DNA of 64,000 nucleotides from Pandoraea terrae (lineage in GTDB: Bacteria; Pseudomonadota; Gammaproteobacteria; Burkholderiales; Burkholderiaceae). The notes under the pieces were generated by a model, which was given only the letters and a program-made list of their open reading frames with translations, did not search any database and had not been told where the DNA came from. Below, piece after piece: positions 37,463-45,988 of this stretch (position 1 is its first letter; the number at the start of each line of letters is the position of its first letter). The position numbers and the translations under genes were made by a program. The stretch lies in the NCBI RefSeq assembly GCF_902459695.1, contig NZ_CABPRZ010000014.1:62001-126000 (forward strand), in the 5' to 3' direction.

Positions 37463-38368
37463 ATGACTTCGAAAGCCGTCGTTTTTGCCTATCACAACGT
37501 TGGCGTGCGCTGCCTGCAAGTGTTGCTCGCGCGCGGCGTCGACGTGGCGCTGGTGGTCAGCCACCAGGACAATCCCAACGAGAACATCTGGTTCGGCAGC
37601 GTGGCGGCAGTGGCCGCCGAGCACGGCATCCCGGTCGTCACGCCCGAGGACGCCGGCGGTGCCGACCTGCACGCGCAAATTGCCGCGATCGCGCCGGACT
37701 TCATTTTCTCCTTCTATTACCGCCACATGATCCCGGTGGCACTGCTCGGCCTGGCCAGGCATGGCGCATTCAATATGCACGGCTCGCTGCTGCCCCAATA
37801 TCGCGGACGCGTGCCGGTCAATTGGGCGGTTTTGCGTGGCGAAACCGAGACCGGTGCCACGCTGCATGAAATGGCGGCCAAGCCCGACGCGGGCGCCATC
37901 GTTGCCCAAACGGCGGTGCCGATCCTGCCGGACGACACCGCCGGGGTAGTCTTCGAGAAGGTGACCGTCGCCGCTGAGCAAACGCTCTGGACGTGTCTGC
38001 CGGGCCTGCTGGCCGGCACTGCGCCGCGCCTGCCCAACGACCTGGCCGCCGGCAGCTATTTCGGCGGCCGCAAGCCTGAGGACGGCCGTATCGACTGGAC
38101 CCAGCCCGCAAGCGCCGTCTACAACCTGATCCGCGCTGTGGCGCCGCCGTATCCGGGGGCGTTTACGGATCAATCGCAACGCCGCTGGGTCGTCGCGCGC
38201 GCCCGCCTGTCGCGCATCACGCCGCCGGCCGGTTTGCCCCTCGGCCTGCAAGTAGTGGATAATGCGATCCTCGGCGTGTGCGGCGACGGCCGCGCCATCG
38301 CCATTCAAGAACTATTGCTGGACGGCGTCCCCGTGACGCCGACACAACTTTCCCAGCTCAATCACTGA
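37463..38368 (+). CDS. arnA: ArnA formyltransferase half (UDP-L-Ara4N formyltransferase)
   Basis: Formylates UDP-L-Ara4N with 10-formyl-tetrahydrofolate. In E. coli this is the N-terminal half of a 660-residue bifunctional ArnA; here it is a separate 301-residue protein. Catalytic region: SFYYRHMIP, FNMHGSLLPQYRGRVPVNW and the GxxLHxM-type segment with Asp in AKPDAGAIV. The stop is 8 bp before the decarboxylase gene and the two genes are in different frames, so the split is a true two-gene arrangement, not a single stop mutation. Confidence 0.93.
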   Translation: MTSKAVVFAYHNVGVRCLQVLLARGVDVALVVSHQDNPNENIWFGSVAAVAAEHGIPVVTPEDAGGADLHAQIAAIAPDFIFSFYYRHMIPVALLGLARHGAFNMHGSLLPQYRGRVPVNWAVLRGETETGATLHEMAAKPDAGAIVAQTAVPILPDDTAGVVFEKVTVAAEQTLWTCLPGLLAGTAPRLPNDLAAGSYFGGRKPEDGRIDWTQPASAVYNLIRAVAPPYPGAFTDQSQRRWVVARARLSRITPPAGLPLGLQVVDNAILGVCGDGRAIAIQELLLDGVPVTPTQLSQLNH

Positions 38369-38376
38369 CCGCAATT

Positions 38377-39420
38377 ATGAAAAAAGTCCTGATTCTCGGT
38401 GTCAACGGGTTCATCGGCCACCATCTGTCGAAGCGCATCCTCGAGACCACCGACTGGGAAGTCTACGGCATGGACATGCTGACGGACCGCCTCGGCGATC
38501 TGCTCAACCACGAGCGCATGCATTTCTTCGAAGGCGACATCACGATCAACAAGGAGTGGGTCGAGTATCACGTGCGCAAGTGCGACGTGATCCTGCCGCT
38601 CGTCGCCATCGCCACGCCCGCCACCTATGTGAAGGCGCCGCTGCGCGTGTTCGAACTCGACTTCGAGGCGAACCTGCCGATCGTGCGTTCGGCCGTAAAG
38701 TACGGCAAGCACCTCGTGTTCCCGTCGACGTCGGAAGTCTACGGCATGTGCACGGACGAAGAATTCGATCCGGAAGCCTCGCCGCTGATCTACGGCCCGA
38801 TCAACAAGCCGCGCTGGATCTACGCGTGCTCGAAGCAGCTGATGGACCGCGTGATCTGGGGTTACGGCATGCAGGAAGGCCTGAACTTCTCGCTGTTCCG
38901 CCCGTTCAACTGGATCGGCGCCGGCCTCGACTCGATCTATACGCCGAAGGAAGGTTCGTCGCGCGTGGTCACGCAGTTCCTGGGTCACATCGCCCGCGGC
39001 GAGAACATCAGCCTCGTCGACGGCGGCAGCCAGAAGCGCGCGTTCACCGACATCGATGACGGTATCGACGCCCTCGTGCGCATCATCGACAACAAGAACG
39101 ACATCGCCAGCGGCAAGATCTACAACATCGGCAACCCGAAGAATAACTTCTCGGTGCGCGAACTGGCCAACATGATGCTGAAGCTGGCCAGCGAATTCCC
39201 CGAGTACGCCGAGTCGGCCAAGAAGGTCCAGCTGGTGGAAACGTCGTCCGGCGCGTATTACGGCAACGGGTACCAGGACGTGCAGAATCGCGTGCCGAAG
39301 ATCGAGAACACCATGACCGAACTCGACTGGAAGCCGACGACGAGCATGGACGACGCCCTGCGCAAGATTTTCGAAGCGTATCGCGGCCATGTGGCCGAGG
39401 CTCGACGCCTGGTCGAGTAA
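38377..39420 (+). CDS. arnA: ArnA decarboxylase half (UDP-glucuronate decarboxylase)
   Basis: Short-chain dehydrogenase-type enzyme that oxidatively decarboxylates UDP-glucuronate to UDP-4-keto-arabinose. In E. coli it is the C-terminal half of ArnA. 347 residues: NAD site LGVNGFIGHHLSKRI, FPSTSEVYGMC, catalytic Tyr-Lys region PRWIYACSKQLMDRV, and the conserved RPFNWIGAGLDSIYTPKEG. Start ATG 38377 fits the family N-terminus MKKVLILGVNGF. A terminator-like hairpin follows its stop. Confidence 0.95.
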   Translation: MKKVLILGVNGFIGHHLSKRILETTDWEVYGMDMLTDRLGDLLNHERMHFFEGDITINKEWVEYHVRKCDVILPLVAIATPATYVKAPLRVFELDFEANLPIVRSAVKYGKHLVFPSTSEVYGMCTDEEFDPEASPLIYGPINKPRWIYACSKQLMDRVIWGYGMQEGLNFSLFRPFNWIGAGLDSIYTPKEGSSRVVTQFLGHIARGENISLVDGGSQKRAFTDIDDGIDALVRIIDNKNDIASGKIYNIGNPKNNFSVRELANMMLKLASEFPEYAESAKKVQLVETSSGAYYGNGYQDVQNRVPKIENTMTELDWKPTTSMDDALRKIFEAYRGHVAEARRLVE

Positions 39421-39462
39421 GCGAGCCGCTCGCGCTTGGCCAGCGAGCCCATTTCGCGCCGA

Positions 39463-39499
39463 ACGCCCGCCGCGCATTGCGTCGCGCCGGGCGTTTTTT
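39463..39499 (+). terminator. Terminator between the arnA genes and arnD
   Basis: Stem ACGCCCG (39463-39469) with CGGGCGT (39488-39494), extended inward by four more pairs after one mismatch, followed by TTTTTTG. It lies 42 bp past the decarboxylase stop, so arnD is either read through at a reduced level or has its own promoter. Confidence 0.7.
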
Positions 39500-39571
39500 G
39501 ACTCGGCGCGATCTGCCGAGCGCGCCCTCTGCACGACTCTCCTCGTACTTGCTCCCGGGAATTTCCGAGCC

Positions 39572-40474
39572 ATGGCCCAGATCGCCCTGAAAATCGACGT
39601 CGACACGCTGCGCGGCACGCATGAAGGCGTGCCGAACCTGGTTCGGCTGCTCGCCGACGCGCAGGCACGCGCCACTTTCCTGTTCAGCCTGGGCCCCGAC
39701 CACACGGGCTGGGCGCTCAAGCGCGTTTTCCGCCCCGGCTTCCTGAAGAAGGTATCGCGCACCTCCGTCGTAGAACACTACGGCTTCAAGACATTGATGT
39801 ACGGCACGCTGCTGCCGGGCCCCGATATCGGCCGTCGCGGCGCCGACGCCATGCGCGCCGTGGCGCGAGCCGGGCACGAGACCGGGATCCACACGTGGGA
39901 TCACGTCTACTGGCAGGACAACGTGCGCGGCCGCGATGCGGCCTGGACCGGGAAGCAGATGACGCGTGCGTACGAACGCTTCACCGACATCTTCGGCACA
40001 CCGCCTGTCACGCATGGTGCGGCTGGCTGGCAGATGAACAACCACGCGTTCCGCCAGATCGACGCCTGGGGCATGAAGTACGCCTCGGACGGGCGGGGCG
40101 AGGCGCCCCACTACCCTGTCGTTGACGGCAAGCGCCTGTCGCATGTTCAGATGCCGACAACACTGCCGACGGTTGATGAACTTCTCGGCATCGACGGCCG
40201 CGACGCCGACGGCGTGGCCCGGCATTTGCTTGCCCTGACCGAAAATCCGGCGCAAGATCACGTGTTCACGTTGCATGCCGAACTCGAAGGCCAGAAACTC
40301 GCGCCGCTGTTCGCGAAGCTGCTGGCCGGCTGGCGTGCGCAGGGCCATGATCTCGTCACCATGGGCGAATATCATGCCACCCTGGATCTCGCCGCGCTGC
40401 CGGCCCGGCCGGTTGTGTGGGGCGAGGTGGAAGGCCGGTCCGGCGAACTGATCGTCGAAGGCCGCGCCGCCTGA
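39572..40474 (+). CDS. arnD: Polysaccharide-deacetylase-family deformylase ArnD
   Basis: Predicted to remove the formyl group from undecaprenyl-phosphate-linked 4-formamido-L-arabinose before export. 300 residues of the NodB-type deacetylase fold: catalytic LKIDVDTLRGT near the N-terminus, HTWDHVYWQDN with metal-binding histidines, HGAAGWQMNNHAF and a C-terminal FTLHAELEGQK. ATG 39572 gives MAQIALKIDVDT. It lies after the arn terminator but ends the pathway set. bcp follows 69 bp downstream. Confidence 0.93.
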   Translation: MAQIALKIDVDTLRGTHEGVPNLVRLLADAQARATFLFSLGPDHTGWALKRVFRPGFLKKVSRTSVVEHYGFKTLMYGTLLPGPDIGRRGADAMRAVARAGHETGIHTWDHVYWQDNVRGRDAAWTGKQMTRAYERFTDIFGTPPVTHGAAGWQMNNHAFRQIDAWGMKYASDGRGEAPHYPVVDGKRLSHVQMPTTLPTVDELLGIDGRDADGVARHLLALTENPAQDHVFTLHAELEGQKLAPLFAKLLAGWRAQGHDLVTMGEYHATLDLAALPARPVVWGEVEGRSGELIVEGRAA

Positions 40475-40543
40475 GCGCTACCAACAACAATACGCAGTCA
40501 CGCTTATGGGCAGCACGCAGGCCCACTATCCAAGGAGCTTATA

Positions 40544-41005
40544 GTGACGGTCGCAATCGATACCCCCGTCGCCGATTTCTCCGCACCGGCCACCGGAGGG
40601 GACTTCTCCCTGAAGGCGCTGCGCGGACGCAAGCTGGTGATCTATTTTTACCCGAAGGACAACACGCCGGGCTGCACGACGGAAGGCATGAATTTCCGCG
40701 ATGCCTACGACCAGTTCACGGCCGCCGGCGCCGAGATTGCCGGCGTGTCGCGCGACAGCCTGCGCTCGCACGAAAATTTCAAGGCCAAGCTCGAGCTGCC
40801 CTTCCCGCTCATCTCCGACGGTGACGAAGCCGTGTGCCATCTGTTCGACGTCATCAAGAAGAAAAAATTGTATGGTAAAGAACACCTTGGCATCGAACGC
40901 AGCACGTTCCTGATCGACGCCGACGGCGTCCTCCGAAAGGCATGGCGCGGGGTCAGGGTGCCGAGCCATGTGGACGAAGTTTTGGCGGCTGTACAAGCGT
41001 TATAA
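40544..41005 (+). CDS. bcp: Thioredoxin-dependent thiol peroxidase (peroxiredoxin Q/BCP)
   Basis: Reduces hydroperoxides with thioredoxin. 153 residues of the PrxQ subfamily: YFYPKDNTPGCTTEGMNFRD holds the peroxidatic Cys; the second Cys five positions later, found in many BCP proteins, is replaced by Gly-Met, so this looks like a one-Cys or atypical form, with another Cys in DEAVCHLFDV. GTG 40544 follows AAGGAG. A strong terminator follows. Confidence 0.92.
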   Translation: MTVAIDTPVADFSAPATGGDFSLKALRGRKLVIYFYPKDNTPGCTTEGMNFRDAYDQFTAAGAEIAGVSRDSLRSHENFKAKLELPFPLISDGDEAVCHLFDVIKKKKLYGKEHLGIERSTFLIDADGVLRKAWRGVRVPSHVDEVLAAVQAL

Positions 41006-41093
41006 GTGGCGTTATAGTCGGTCGTAATGATCGAGCGCAACCTAGAACTCAGAGATTGTGAGCGTCGCCACGGCATTGGCGGCGCCCGCAGCC

Positions 41094-41132
41094 AAGCCGC
41101 CTCTCCGGTGCGTCCGGGCAGGCGGCTTTTTT
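41094..41132 (+). terminator. Terminator of bcp
   Basis: Stem AAGCCGCCT (41094-41102) with AGGCGGCTT (41120-41128), 17-base loop, then a run of T. It lies 88 bp after the bcp stop. Confidence 0.85.
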
Positions 41133-41186
41133 GTTGCTGAGACGTGAAAACGTCGCAGTCGAGTGTTTTTCTTGAACGGGAAATCT

Positions 41187-42941
41187 ATGCCATTGCCATC
41201 GGCGCCGACGAAACCGGGCACGCTACTTGCCCCGGACCAGTTCCCCACCCGCCTGAAACCCTCGCGCACGGAGGCCAAGAAGCCCATTCCTCAAGCTGAA
41301 CAGACGGCCCTGGGCGAACCCGGCGGCGGACAATCCGCCGCTGCGCCCAATCGTGCAACATCCAACCTCGCGGCGGCCGGCAACCCCGTGGTGGCGAAAG
41401 CCCCTGCCGCCAACAACGAACACCCGTCCGCCCGCTCGCCGCGCCCGTCGCCCGGCGGCGAGTCCGCGCGTGGCGGGGCATCGAAACCGTCATCCGGCGC
41501 ACCGCAATCGAAGGGCAGTGCCGCGCGCACGCGCGGTGGTGAGCCGGCCAAGTTGTTCGTACTCGATACCAACGTGCTGATGCACGACCCGAGCAGCCTC
41601 TTCCGTTTCGAAGAACACGACGTCTATCTGCCCATGATGACGCTCGAGGAACTCGACAACCACAAGAAGGGGATGTCCGAAGTCGCGCGCAATGCACGTC
41701 AGGTCAGCCGTACGCTGGACGGCCTGGTTGCCGACAGCGGCACCACTGGCATGGCGGACGGCATTCTGCTGTCCCGCCTGGGCAACAAGGACGCCGCAGG
41801 ACGGCTGTACTTCCAGACCGACCTGCCGCAAACGGAACCTCTGGAAGGCCTGCCGCAGGGCAAGGCCGACAACCAGATCCTCGGCGTGGTGCGGGCGCTG
41901 CAGAAGAAGTTCGCGGATCGACAGGTCGTGCTGGTGTCAAAGGACATCAACATGCGCGTCAAGGCGCATGCGCTCGGACTTCCGGCCGAGGACTACTTCA
42001 ACGACAAGGTGCTCGAGGACAGCGACCTGCTGTATTCGGGCGTCATGGCCCTGCCGCTGGACTTCTGGACGAAGCACGGCAAGGGCATGGAAAGCTGGCA
42101 GGACAATCGTACCGGCACCACGTTCTACCGCATCACCGGCCCGGCGTGTGCAAACTTCCTGATCAACCAGTTCGTCTTTCTCGAAACCAATAACGGAGAA
42201 GCACCGTTCTACGCCCAGGTCCGCGAGATCAACGGCAAGACGGCGCTGCTGCAGACATTGCGCGACTACGGCCACCACAAGAACAATGTGTGGGGCATCA
42301 CGGCGCGCAACCGCGAGCAGAATTTCGCGCTGAACCTGCTGATGAACCCGGAAGTGGATTTCATCACGTTGCTCGGCCAGGCCGGCACCGGCAAGACGCT
42401 GCTCGCGCTTGCTGCCGGACTCTCGCAGACGCTCGACGAAAAGCGCTACAACGAGATCATCATCACGCGCGCGACGGTACCGGTCGGCGAAGACATCGGC
42501 TTCCTGCCCGGGACCGAGGAAGAGAAGATGCAGCCGTGGATGGGCGCGTTCGACGACAACCTCGAAGTCCTCCAGAAGACCGACGATTCCGCCGGCGACT
42601 GGGGCCGCGCGGCCACCCAGGAGCTGATCCGTTCGCGCCTGAAGGTCAAGAGCATGAACTTCATGCGCGGGCGCACGTTCGTGAACAAGTTCGTCATCAT
42701 CGACGAGGCGCAGAACCTGACGCCGAAGCAGATGAAGACGCTCGTGACACGCGCGGGTCCGGGCACGAAGCTGATCTGCCTGGGCAACATCGCCCAGATC
42801 GACACGCCGTACCTGACCGAAGGCAGTTCCGGTCTGACGTATGTCGTGGATCGCTTCAAGGGATGGGGGCACAGCGGACACGTCACGCTCGCGCGCGGCG
42901 AACGCTCCCGCCTCGCCGACTACGCAGCCGATATTCTCTGA
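41187..42941 (+). CDS. PIN-domain / PhoH-family ATPase
   Basis: Fusion of a PIN nuclease-like domain and a PhoH ATPase (PhoH2-type), 584 residues. Order: a 120-residue Pro/Ala/Gly/Ser-rich N-terminal stretch, PIN domain from about residue 120 (LFVLDTNVLMHDPSSLFRF, MTLEELDNHKKG), then PhoH with Walker A LLGQAGTGKTLLALAAG and Walker B FVIIDEAQNLTPKQMK. PhoH2 proteins have been linked to RNA unwinding and cleavage; here no partner antitoxin is visible. ATG 41187 gives the common MPLPSAPTKPGTLL start; an in-frame GTG 8 codons upstream is possible. A terminator follows closely. Confidence 0.93.
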   Translation: MPLPSAPTKPGTLLAPDQFPTRLKPSRTEAKKPIPQAEQTALGEPGGGQSAAAPNRATSNLAAAGNPVVAKAPAANNEHPSARSPRPSPGGESARGGASKPSSGAPQSKGSAARTRGGEPAKLFVLDTNVLMHDPSSLFRFEEHDVYLPMMTLEELDNHKKGMSEVARNARQVSRTLDGLVADSGTTGMADGILLSRLGNKDAAGRLYFQTDLPQTEPLEGLPQGKADNQILGVVRALQKKFADRQVVLVSKDINMRVKAHALGLPAEDYFNDKVLEDSDLLYSGVMALPLDFWTKHGKGMESWQDNRTGTTFYRITGPACANFLINQFVFLETNNGEAPFYAQVREINGKTALLQTLRDYGHHKNNVWGITARNREQNFALNLLMNPEVDFITLLGQAGTGKTLLALAAGLSQTLDEKRYNEIIITRATVPVGEDIGFLPGTEEEKMQPWMGAFDDNLEVLQKTDDSAGDWGRAATQELIRSRLKVKSMNFMRGRTFVNKFVIIDEAQNLTPKQMKTLVTRAGPGTKLICLGNIAQIDTPYLTEGSSGLTYVVDRFKGWGHSGHVTLARGERSRLADYAADIL

Positions 42942-42964
42942 CGCGTCGGCTTCATCGGATCGAC

Positions 42965-42988
42965 AGCGCCCCTCGGGGCGCTTTTTTT
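42965..42988 (+). terminator. Terminator of the PhoH-family gene
   Basis: AGCGCCCC and GGGGCGCT separated by TC form a tight stem at 42965-42982, running into seven T. It lies 23 bp past the stop. Confidence 0.88.
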
Positions 42989-43120
42989 GCGCCGCGCGGC
43001 TGAGGAGGATGATCGGACGACTGGCAGTTCAATAGGCGATTACCCTGTCGACTTTGCCGGAACGCCTGAGTACACTCACTTGGGGTCTGTGAACCGCGAG
43101 AACAACAACCGGAGTCCGCG

Positions 43121-44107
43121 ATGCCAACAACAACCCAGCGTATCCGTGCGATTTGCCTGGCCGGCGCCGCATTATCCTTATCCGCGTCCGCGGCCGAACT
43201 GGCTGTCTATCAAGGCGGCCTCCAGGTGTCCCAAGGCAGTAACCGCGCCCAGACATACTCGTGGGGTGTCGAATATCGCCACCCCATCTCCGATCACTTT
43301 TCCGGCAGTCTCATCTACCTGAACGAAGGCCACGTGCCCGATCATCACCGTGACGGCACCGGGGCACAGCTTTGGTGGCGCAGCGGCCAGGCGGACGTCG
43401 GCCCGGTCTTCGAGGTCGGCGCCGGTCCCTATCGTTTCTTCGACACAACCGCAGCCGGCAACGGCGCCGGCTTCGCCGATGCGCACGGGTGGGGGGTGCT
43501 GGCCAGCGCGGCGGCCAACTGGTATTTCGAGAGCGGCTGGTTCGCGTCGCTGCGCGTGAACCGTGTTCAGGCGCGCCACAGCTACAATTCGACTGCGCTG
43601 ATCGCCGGCCTCGGCTACCGCTTCGGCAGTGAGACGAAACCGCGCGACGCCGCACCCGAAGGTTTGTACGACTGGCGCGACGGACGCTGGGAAATCGACG
43701 GCGCATTGGGCAAGACCGTCGTCAATAGCTTCCATTCGGAACACGCGTTTGCGAAGAGCGCCGACCTGCGCCTGAAGCTGACCGACCATCTCACCGGCTC
43801 GGTCTCGTTCATCAACGAAGGTGACGCCCGGCTCGAACGGCGTTGGGGCGGCGCGGCGCAATTGTGGCTCGACGACCAATTGACGGAGCGCTTCTCGGTC
43901 GGCGCCGGCATGGGTCCCTACGTCGCAATTGACAAGTATCATCATCCGGGAGAGAAATCGGCGCCCGACGTGTCCTTACTCGTCTCGGCCACCGCCGCAT
44001 ACGCATTCACGCCGAGATGGGTCACACGCGCAATCTGGCACCGCGTGGCCACCGGGTACAGCCGCGACGCAGATATTTTCATGCTGGCAATGGGCTACCG
44101 GTTCTGA
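43121..44107 (+). CDS. Outer-membrane beta-barrel protein with internal duplication
   Basis: Secreted protein of 328 residues. A signal peptide is visible (cleavage likely near SASA-AELA, residue 24), and the protein ends in GYRF, the aromatic terminus of outer-membrane barrels. The two halves repeat each other: DHFSGSLIYLNEG (58-70) and DHLTGSVSFINEG (222-234), GAQLWW and AAQLWL, VGAGPYRFFD and VGAGMGPYVAID, GLGYRF (163-168) and AMGYRF (323-328). The C-terminal end of the first half (ARHSYNSTALIAGLGYRF) faintly recalls the lipid A deacylase PagL, but the active-site match is not good enough to call it. Function unknown. Confidence 0.78.
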   Translation: MPTTTQRIRAICLAGAALSLSASAAELAVYQGGLQVSQGSNRAQTYSWGVEYRHPISDHFSGSLIYLNEGHVPDHHRDGTGAQLWWRSGQADVGPVFEVGAGPYRFFDTTAAGNGAGFADAHGWGVLASAAANWYFESGWFASLRVNRVQARHSYNSTALIAGLGYRFGSETKPRDAAPEGLYDWRDGRWEIDGALGKTVVNSFHSEHAFAKSADLRLKLTDHLTGSVSFINEGDARLERRWGGAAQLWLDDQLTERFSVGAGMGPYVAIDKYHHPGEKSAPDVSLLVSATAAYAFTPRWVTRAIWHRVATGYSRDADIFMLAMGYRF

Positions 44108-44212
44108 GCGATGGCGCGTGAGGCTGCGGGTTGTGACGTGCGTGCGACACATTCGTTCCGGCAATGCGCCCAACAGGTGCATCGTACGGCTAAACGACGT
44201 AATATCGTCGCC

Positions 44213-44890
44213 ATGCATTCCTCCGATCTTGTCCGCCTGCCGGCGCGTTTGCTGCCGATGCTTGCGGTGACCGCCCTCGTCGCGGCGTGCTCGAGCACAC
44301 CGACGCGCTATGCCGGCAACGGCGATCTCCGCGCCCGGCCGTATGGCGCGGAGAAAAGTGCCGGCCAGGAAGAAATCACGCTCGCTGCCATGGGGCTCGT
44401 CGGCGTGCCGTACCGCTACGGCGGCAATACGCCCGACTCGGGCTTCGATTGTAGCGGCCTCGTGCGCTACGTCGTGCTGCGCGCCGCCGGTGTCAACCTG
44501 CCGCGCACGACAGAGCAGATGAGCACCGTCGGGACATCGATCGACCTCGATCAACTGGCCTCCGGCGATCTCGTCTACTTCAACACGACAGGCCGTTCGC
44601 ACTCGCACGTCGGCATCTACGTCGGCAACGGGCAGTTCGTGCACGCGCCCGCGACAGGCGGGACGGTGCGGCTCGCGAACATGAGCCTGCCGTACTGGGC
44701 CGGCCGCTTCGATGGGGTGCGCCGCGTCGCCGCCAATCTCGCGCCGGGGAGCGACACGACCTATGTAAATCGTGCGCCTGCGCCGCTACCGCCACCCGGT
44801 GCCCGCCCAACGCCGGCCAACGCCGCCGGCAACGCTACGGCCCCGCTCGACGACGATCCCATCGCCCGTTTCGCCGACGGCACGTTCTGA
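44213..44890 (+). CDS. NlpC/P60-family lipoprotein, probable peptidoglycan endopeptidase
   Basis: Cell-wall peptidase of 225 residues anchored as a lipoprotein. The signal ends at a lipobox (LVAACSS, Cys about residue 24). The NlpC/P60 domain (about 57-165) has the catalytic Cys in SGFDCSGLVRY and the His in SHVGIYVGNGQFVHAP; the third residue follows in the FVHAP region. Such enzymes cut gamma-D-Glu to meso-DAP bonds. The Pro/Ala-rich C-terminal 45 residues are a low-complexity tail. ATG 44213 begins the clear signal peptide. A two-way terminator separates it from pit. Confidence 0.9.
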   Translation: MHSSDLVRLPARLLPMLAVTALVAACSSTPTRYAGNGDLRARPYGAEKSAGQEEITLAAMGLVGVPYRYGGNTPDSGFDCSGLVRYVVLRAAGVNLPRTTEQMSTVGTSIDLDQLASGDLVYFNTTGRSHSHVGIYVGNGQFVHAPATGGTVRLANMSLPYWAGRFDGVRRVAANLAPGSDTTYVNRAPAPLPPPGARPTPANAAGNATAPLDDDPIARFADGTF

Positions 44891-44910
44891 GAACACACGC
44901 CCCTGAAGCA

Positions 44911-44934
44911 AAAAAGCGGCCGAAGCCGCTTTCT
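44911..44934. terminator. Bidirectional terminator between NlpC gene and pit
   Basis: AAAGCGGC, loop CGAA, GCCGCTTT, flanked by A and T runs on both sides. It lies 22 bp after the lipoprotein stop and 31 bp before the convergent pit stop. Confidence 0.8.
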
Positions 44935-44963
44935 TACCTTCCGCAGACTGGCATGATGACGGA

Positions 44964-45974
44964 TCAGAGGATCTGCTTGCCGACCCACCAGGCGATGGCG
45001 GCAATGAATGCCGACGCGGGAATCGTCAGGACCCACGCCCAGACAATATTGCCCGCCACGCCCCAGCGCACGGCCGCCAGCTTCTGCGTCGCGCCCACAC
45101 CGACAATGGCGCCGGTGATCGTATGCGTCGTCGAGACCGGCACGCCCAGCCACGAGGCGAAGAACAGCGTAAACGCCCCGCCCGTCTCCGCACAGAAGCC
45201 GCCGACCGGCTTGAGCTTGGTGATCTTCTGCCCCATCGTGCGGACAATGCGCCAGCCACCGAACATCGTGCCCAGCCCAATCGCGAGATAACAGCAAATG
45301 ATCACCCAGACCGGCGGCTCGCTGGCCGTCTGCGGCCACAGGCCCGCCGCAATCAGCAGCATCCAGATGATGCCGATGGTCTTCTGCGCATCATTACCGC
45401 CGTGACCCAGGCTGTACATGCCGGCCGAGATCAGCTGCAAACGCCGGAACCAGCGATCGACACGCGATGGCGGCGTGCGGAAGAACATCCATGACACCAG
45501 CAGCATGAAGAACGACCCCAGCACGAAGCCGAGCAGCGGCGAAATGAAGATGAACGCCACGGTCTGCATCAGGCCGCTCGCCACCAGCGAGCCGGTGCCC
45601 GCCTTCGCCACTGCCGCACCGACGAGGCCGCCGATCAGCGCATGCGAGGAGCTCGACGGAATCCCGTAGTACCACGTGATGATGTTCCACGCGATCGCGC
45701 CGACAAGCGCGCCGAAGATGACGTAATGATCGACGATCTCCGGATTCACGGTGCCCTTGCCGACCGTCGCAGCGACCTTCAGGTGGAATATGAACAACGC
45801 GAGAATGTTGAAGAACGCGGCAAAAGCCACGGCCTGGTGTGGCTTCAGGACGCCCGTCGAGACCACCGTGGCGATCGAGTTGGCGGCGTCGTGAAAGCCG
45901 TTCATGAAGTCGAACAGGATCGCAAGCGCGACCAGGAGTCCGACCAGCCACAAACTAATGTGGAGGGTTGCCAT
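44964..45974 (-). CDS. pit: Low-affinity inorganic phosphate transporter (Pit family)
   Basis: Inner-membrane phosphate (metal-phosphate) symporter of 336 residues with about ten membrane segments. Both PiT signatures are present: FDFMNGFHDAANSIATVV near the N-terminus and SLGHGGNDAQKTIGIIW in the middle, with a second GVPVSTTHTITGAIVGVG repeat. The length is shorter than E. coli PitA (about 499), typical of the form paired with a DUF47 protein. ATG 45974. The DUF47 gene lies 14 bp upstream, so the two are co-translated. Confidence 0.95.
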   Translation of the reverse strand: MATLHISLWLVGLLVALAILFDFMNGFHDAANSIATVVSTGVLKPHQAVAFAAFFNILALFIFHLKVAATVGKGTVNPEIVDHYVIFGALVGAIAWNIITWYYGIPSSSSHALIGGLVGAAVAKAGTGSLVASGLMQTVAFIFISPLLGFVLGSFFMLLVSWMFFRTPPSRVDRWFRRLQLISAGMYSLGHGGNDAQKTIGIIWMLLIAAGLWPQTASEPPVWVIICCYLAIGLGTMFGGWRIVRTMGQKITKLKPVGGFCAETGGAFTLFFASWLGVPVSTTHTITGAIVGVGATQKLAAVRWGVAGNIVWAWVLTIPASAFIAAIAWWVGKQIL

Positions 45975-45988
45975 CAATCCGTCTCCGC

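Noticed and set aside
37463-39420. ArnA split as a frameshift error
   Set aside because: Each half has its own start and stop with an 8-bp gap and intact ends, so it is a genuine two-gene arrangement.
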